Shown in pieces: positions 61,356-64,000 of a stretch of 64,000 bases of DNA. This stretch comes from Acidovorax sp. NCPPB 3576 (lineage in GTDB: Bacteria > Pseudomonadota > Gammaproteobacteria > Burkholderiales > Burkholderiaceae_C), in the NCBI RefSeq assembly GCF_028473605.1, contig NZ_CP097267.1:4704501-4768500 (forward strand). The letters run 5' to 3'. The notes below the pieces were generated by a model that saw only the letters and a list, made by a program, of their open reading frames with translations, was not told where the DNA came from and searched no databases. Position 1 is the stretch's first letter. The number at the start of each line of letters is the position of its first letter. The translations under genes and the position numbers were made by a program.

Positions 61356-63128
61356 ATGAAACGCAGAGATTTCGCGCTGACGGCGCTCGCGCCGCTGTGG
61401 CTCACCGCCTGTGGAGGCGGTTCGGGCAGCGCATCCGGCCCGCAGGGCGAGGCGGCCACCGCGCTGCGGCGCGCCGCCGACTACATGGACGAGGTGGTTT
61501 CGTACCGCGGCGGCTATGTATGGTCGTATTCGCCCGACCTGAAGCAGACGTTCGGCGAGATGGAGGCCTACCGCACCATGTGCTGGATCCAGCCGCCGGG
61601 CACGCCCTCGGTCGGCCACGTGTACCTGGACGCCTACCACGCCACCGGCGACGACCGCTTCCTGCAGGCCGCCGAGCGCACCACGCTGGCCATCGTCGCG
61701 GCGCAGCACGCCTCGGGCGGCTGGAACTACATCCACGACTTCGCGGGCGAGGCGTCGCTCCAAAAGTGGTACGACACCATCGGCAAGAACGGCTGGCGGC
61801 TGGAGGAGTTCCAGCACTACTACGGCAATGCCACGTTCGACGACGCAGGCACGGCCGTGGCCTCGCAGCTGCTTCTGCGCATGTATGTCGAAAAGCGCGA
61901 TGCGCGCTTTCTCGCGCCGCTGCAAAAGGCCATCGACTTCGTGCTCAACGCGCAGTTCGGCCCCGAATACGGCGTGGCGAACGGCGGCTGGCCGCAGCGG
62001 TTTCCGCACTTTCCCGGCGCGGTCGGTGCCATGCCATCGCCCCACCCCGATCAGGTGCCCGCGGGCGCCCATTCGGGCATGGAAGACGGCGACTACACGC
62101 TGCACGTGACCTTCAACGACGACGTGATGGGCGAGAACATCAAGTTCCTCACGATATGCGTGATGGCGCTGGGCGAAACGCGCCTGCTGGCCCCCATCGC
62201 ACGCGCCATGGAGTGCATGCGCCTCATGCAGCAAAGCGGCCCGCAGGCCGGCTGGAGCCTGCAGCACCTGTCGCGTCCCAAGGACGGGCGCCCGGCAGGC
62301 GCCCCGGCCGGCGCACGCAGCTACGAGCCCCGCTCGCTGGCCACGCACACCACGCAGACCAACATCCGCCAGCTGTTCAACTACTTCCAGCTCACGGGCG
62401 AGCGCCGCTATCTCGCGCGCATCCCCGAGGCCATCGCCTGGCTCAAGACCTGCCCGCTGCCGGCCGCGGCCATCGCCGGCAGCCCGCTGCTGGGCGGCGG
62501 CCGCACCCACCCCACGTTCGTGGAGCTGGGCACCAACGCGCCGCTGTACGTGCACCGCTACGGCTCCAACATCCACAACGGCGGCTACTACGCCGACAAG
62601 GACTGGGCCAACACTGTGAGCCACTACTCGGCGGGCCGCGCCATCGACATCGCAGGGCTGGAGGCCACCTACCGGCAGCTCGATGGAATGAGCGATGCCG
62701 CCGTGGCAGCGATGGCTGCGCGCTCGCCGCTCAAGGCCGGCACGGCCACGCGCGCACTGCCCCGGTACTTCTCGATCCGCGAGGTGGACTTTCCCGACCT
62801 GTTCACGGGCGCCACCATGGCCACGCCGAAGGTCGCCGACAGCGAGGCGCAGACGCTGGTGGACGAGCTGGGCAGCAAGGGCTACTGGACCTCGCCCGTG
62901 CCCGAGATCGTCAACCCCTACCAGGGCGACGGGCCCTCGGCGGCCTACACCGGCACCGCCTACCGCAGCAAGCACGTGGGCGATGCCTGGGACACGTCGC
63001 CCTACCCGGCCGACAACCCGCCGGAGGTGCCGCCCTACGTGAAGCGGGACAAGCCGCAGTTCATCGTCACCTCGGAGTGGATCCGCCGCATGGGGCGGCT
63101 CATCGCCTACGTGGCACCGCAGGCGTGA
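61356..63128 (+). CDS. Family-10 pectate lyase, secreted lipoprotein-like
   Basis: A 590-residue enzyme. The signal region (DFALTALAPLWLTACGGGSG) includes a lipobox LTAC, so it may be a lipoprotein. The catalytic region resembles polysaccharide lyase family 10: WNYIHDFAGEASLQKWYDTIG, FDDAGTAVASQLLLRMY, NGGWPQRFPHF and DDVMGENIKFL. It would split plant polygalacturonate. Start ATG 61356 is preceded by GAGGAGA. The monocistronic gene ends before a hairpin terminator. Confidence 0.9.
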   Translation: MKRRDFALTALAPLWLTACGGGSGSASGPQGEAATALRRAADYMDEVVSYRGGYVWSYSPDLKQTFGEMEAYRTMCWIQPPGTPSVGHVYLDAYHATGDDRFLQAAERTTLAIVAAQHASGGWNYIHDFAGEASLQKWYDTIGKNGWRLEEFQHYYGNATFDDAGTAVASQLLLRMYVEKRDARFLAPLQKAIDFVLNAQFGPEYGVANGGWPQRFPHFPGAVGAMPSPHPDQVPAGAHSGMEDGDYTLHVTFNDDVMGENIKFLTICVMALGETRLLAPIARAMECMRLMQQSGPQAGWSLQHLSRPKDGRPAGAPAGARSYEPRSLATHTTQTNIRQLFNYFQLTGERRYLARIPEAIAWLKTCPLPAAAIAGSPLLGGGRTHPTFVELGTNAPLYVHRYGSNIHNGGYYADKDWANTVSHYSAGRAIDIAGLEATYRQLDGMSDAAVAAMAARSPLKAGTATRALPRYFSIREVDFPDLFTGATMATPKVADSEAQTLVDELGSKGYWTSPVPEIVNPYQGDGPSAAYTGTAYRSKHVGDAWDTSPYPADNPPEVPPYVKRDKPQFIVTSEWIRRMGRLIAYVAPQA

Positions 63129-63171
63129 TCGACGGCTGACGTTTTCCGGCCCAGCCCCGAGCCCACCCACC

Positions 63172-63221
63172 GCAGCCTGCCGGTCCGGGATCCGATCCCG
63201 GGCCTGCAGGCTGCCTTTCTT
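63172..63221 (+). terminator. Terminator after pectate lyase gene
   Basis: GCAGCCTGC (63172-63180) pairs with GCAGGCTGC (63206-63214), with an inner CCGGGAT/ATCCCGG helix, followed by CTTTCTTT. It is strong in stem though the T-run is interrupted. Confidence 0.8.
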
Positions 63222-63433
63222 TGGATCGCACCCAATGGATGGGCGCACAAAGTATCATATTTATCAAATAAATACAGAGGTTCCAAATCCTCAATGCAAC
63301 CCATTTCTCTTTCCAAGGGCTGAAATTCCGAGAATTCAGATTATTTTTTGATACCCATTGTAGGGTTTCAAATTTATCATTTATACGAATTATTACATTT
63401 CAAATCACCCCAACCAGACCCGGAAGGATGGAT
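63222..63433. promoter_or_regulatory. AT-rich promoter region of chemotaxis receptor
   Basis: This stretch is strikingly A+T-rich compared with all surroundings (for example tatcatatttatcaaataaatac and aatttatcatttatacg-like segments). It holds no gene and must contain the receptor promoter. The composition also allows a foreign or nucleoid-protein-bound origin. Confidence 0.6.
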
Positions 63434-64000
63434 ATGAACCCGAGCAGCACCCTGACCGTTTCACGGCGACTTCTGATCGCTTTCGGTACCGTCATCGGTA
63501 TCTTCCTGGCGGTCGCCGCCACGTCCCTGTACAGCAGCGCCCATCTGGCCGAAGCGGAAACATGGAACATCCACACCTACCAGGTGCTGGACCGCTCCAA
63601 CACGCTGCTCAACAGCATGGTCAACATGGAAACCGGCACGCGCGGCTTTCTGCTCAGCGGCGAAGACCGGTTCCTGGAGCCCTGGAAAGCAGGCAGCCAG
63701 GCGTTCGACCAAGCCTGGACGGAGGTCAAGAAGCTGACCTCGGACAACCCGGCGCAGCAGCAGCGCCTGGACGGGATGAAGGCCCGCAACACCGAATTCA
63801 CCGCCGTGGTGATCGCCTTGATGCAGGCACGGCGCGACGTGGCGGCAGGCACCAGGACCATGCAGGACTTCCTCGTGCAGTTCGGTCAGGGCAAGGACAA
63901 GGCGGCCATGGACGGCTTTCGCGCGCTGCAGGGCGAACTCGACAAGGCCGAGAGCGACCTGCTGGCCCGCCGCTCCGCGGAAGCCGAGCAGCTGCGCGCC
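63434..64000 (+). CDS. Methyl-accepting chemotaxis protein, partial (N-terminus only)
   Basis: The first 189 codons of a receptor cut by the window end. An N-terminal membrane helix (LLIAFGTVIGIFLAVAATSLYSS) is followed by a periplasmic CHASE3-type helical domain with NMETGTRGFLLSGEDRFLEPW. The second helix, HAMP and signalling domains would lie beyond 64000. ATG 63434 has AAGG six bases upstream; ATG 63428 is possible. Confidence 0.85.
   Translation, partial: MNPSSTLTVSRRLLIAFGTVIGIFLAVAATSLYSSAHLAEAETWNIHTYQVLDRSNTLLNSMVNMETGTRGFLLSGEDRFLEPWKAGSQAFDQAWTEVKKLTSDNPAQQQRLDGMKARNTEFTAVVIALMQARRDVAAGTRTMQDFLVQFGQGKDKAAMDGFRALQGELDKAESDLLARRSAEAEQLRA

Overview
The window reads as the chromosome of a plant-associated betaproteobacterium of the Comamonadaceae, most likely Acidovorax/Paracidovorax. 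The basis is high GC, gene families typical of that group, a complete Hrp type III secretion system (T3SS) of the Hrp2 (Xanthomonas/Ralstonia/Acidovorax) type, and a secreted pectate lyase. Species assignment is inference; no rRNA or tRNA gene was seen.

Left flank (1-1994, minus strand): the end of a trp operon, trpG, a LysE-type exporter and trpD (cut by the window edge). Right flank of the island (42174-45724, minus strand): gph, trpE and chorismate mutase. In related bacteria rpe/gph/trpE/trpG/trpD normally lie together, so about 40 kb of T3SS DNA appears to sit inside the trp operon.

Island (about 2.0-42.1 kb). An OmpA-like lipoprotein comes first. Next is a five-gene accessory operon (4325-8525) encoding a repeat-rich protein, a TPR-fold protein, a GNAT-like protein, an unknown protein and a harpin-like protein. 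It ends at a strong terminator and faces a methyltransferase/lytic-transglycosylase operon. The main structural operon follows: hrcC, hrcD, hrpD6, a TPR-fold protein, five tandem copies of a 66-aa pilin-like gene, a small membrane protein, hrpB1, hrpB2, hrcJ, hrpB4, hrcL and hrcN. A metal-hydrolase/GNAT pair, a leucine-rich-repeat effector candidate, a large secreted protein with its chaperone, and the harpin-pectate lyase HrpW come next. Then hrpB7-hrcT diverge from hrcU-hrcV-hpaP-hrcQ-hrcR-hrcS-hpaA-hpaB. The regulators hrpG and hrpX close the island. Plant-inducible-promoter (PIP) boxes, TTCGB-N15-TTCGB with a -10 element about 31 bp downstream, are visible before hrcC and hrpB7. Near matches precede hrcU, the LRR gene and the methyltransferase. 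HrpG/HrpX control of the island is therefore readable from the sequence.

Right region (44-64 kb): mostly housekeeping genes. These are a chalcone-isomerase-like protein, RDD protein, Ku, a FAD monooxygenase with a divergent TetR regulator, nitronate monooxygenase, a cupin, rpe, apaG, a putative site-specific recombinase, a Kef-type antiporter, a YbdK-type ligase, a macrodomain protein, an RRM RNA-binding protein with a long leader, rnk, thiL, a family-10 pectate lyase, and the start of a chemotaxis receptor.

The most unusual items are the five-copy pilin-like array, a C-terminal motif shared by the first and last products of the accessory operon, a collagen-like GXQ tract, an overlooked 77-codon membrane-protein gene joined by ATGA overlaps on both sides, and the placement of the island inside the trp operon.
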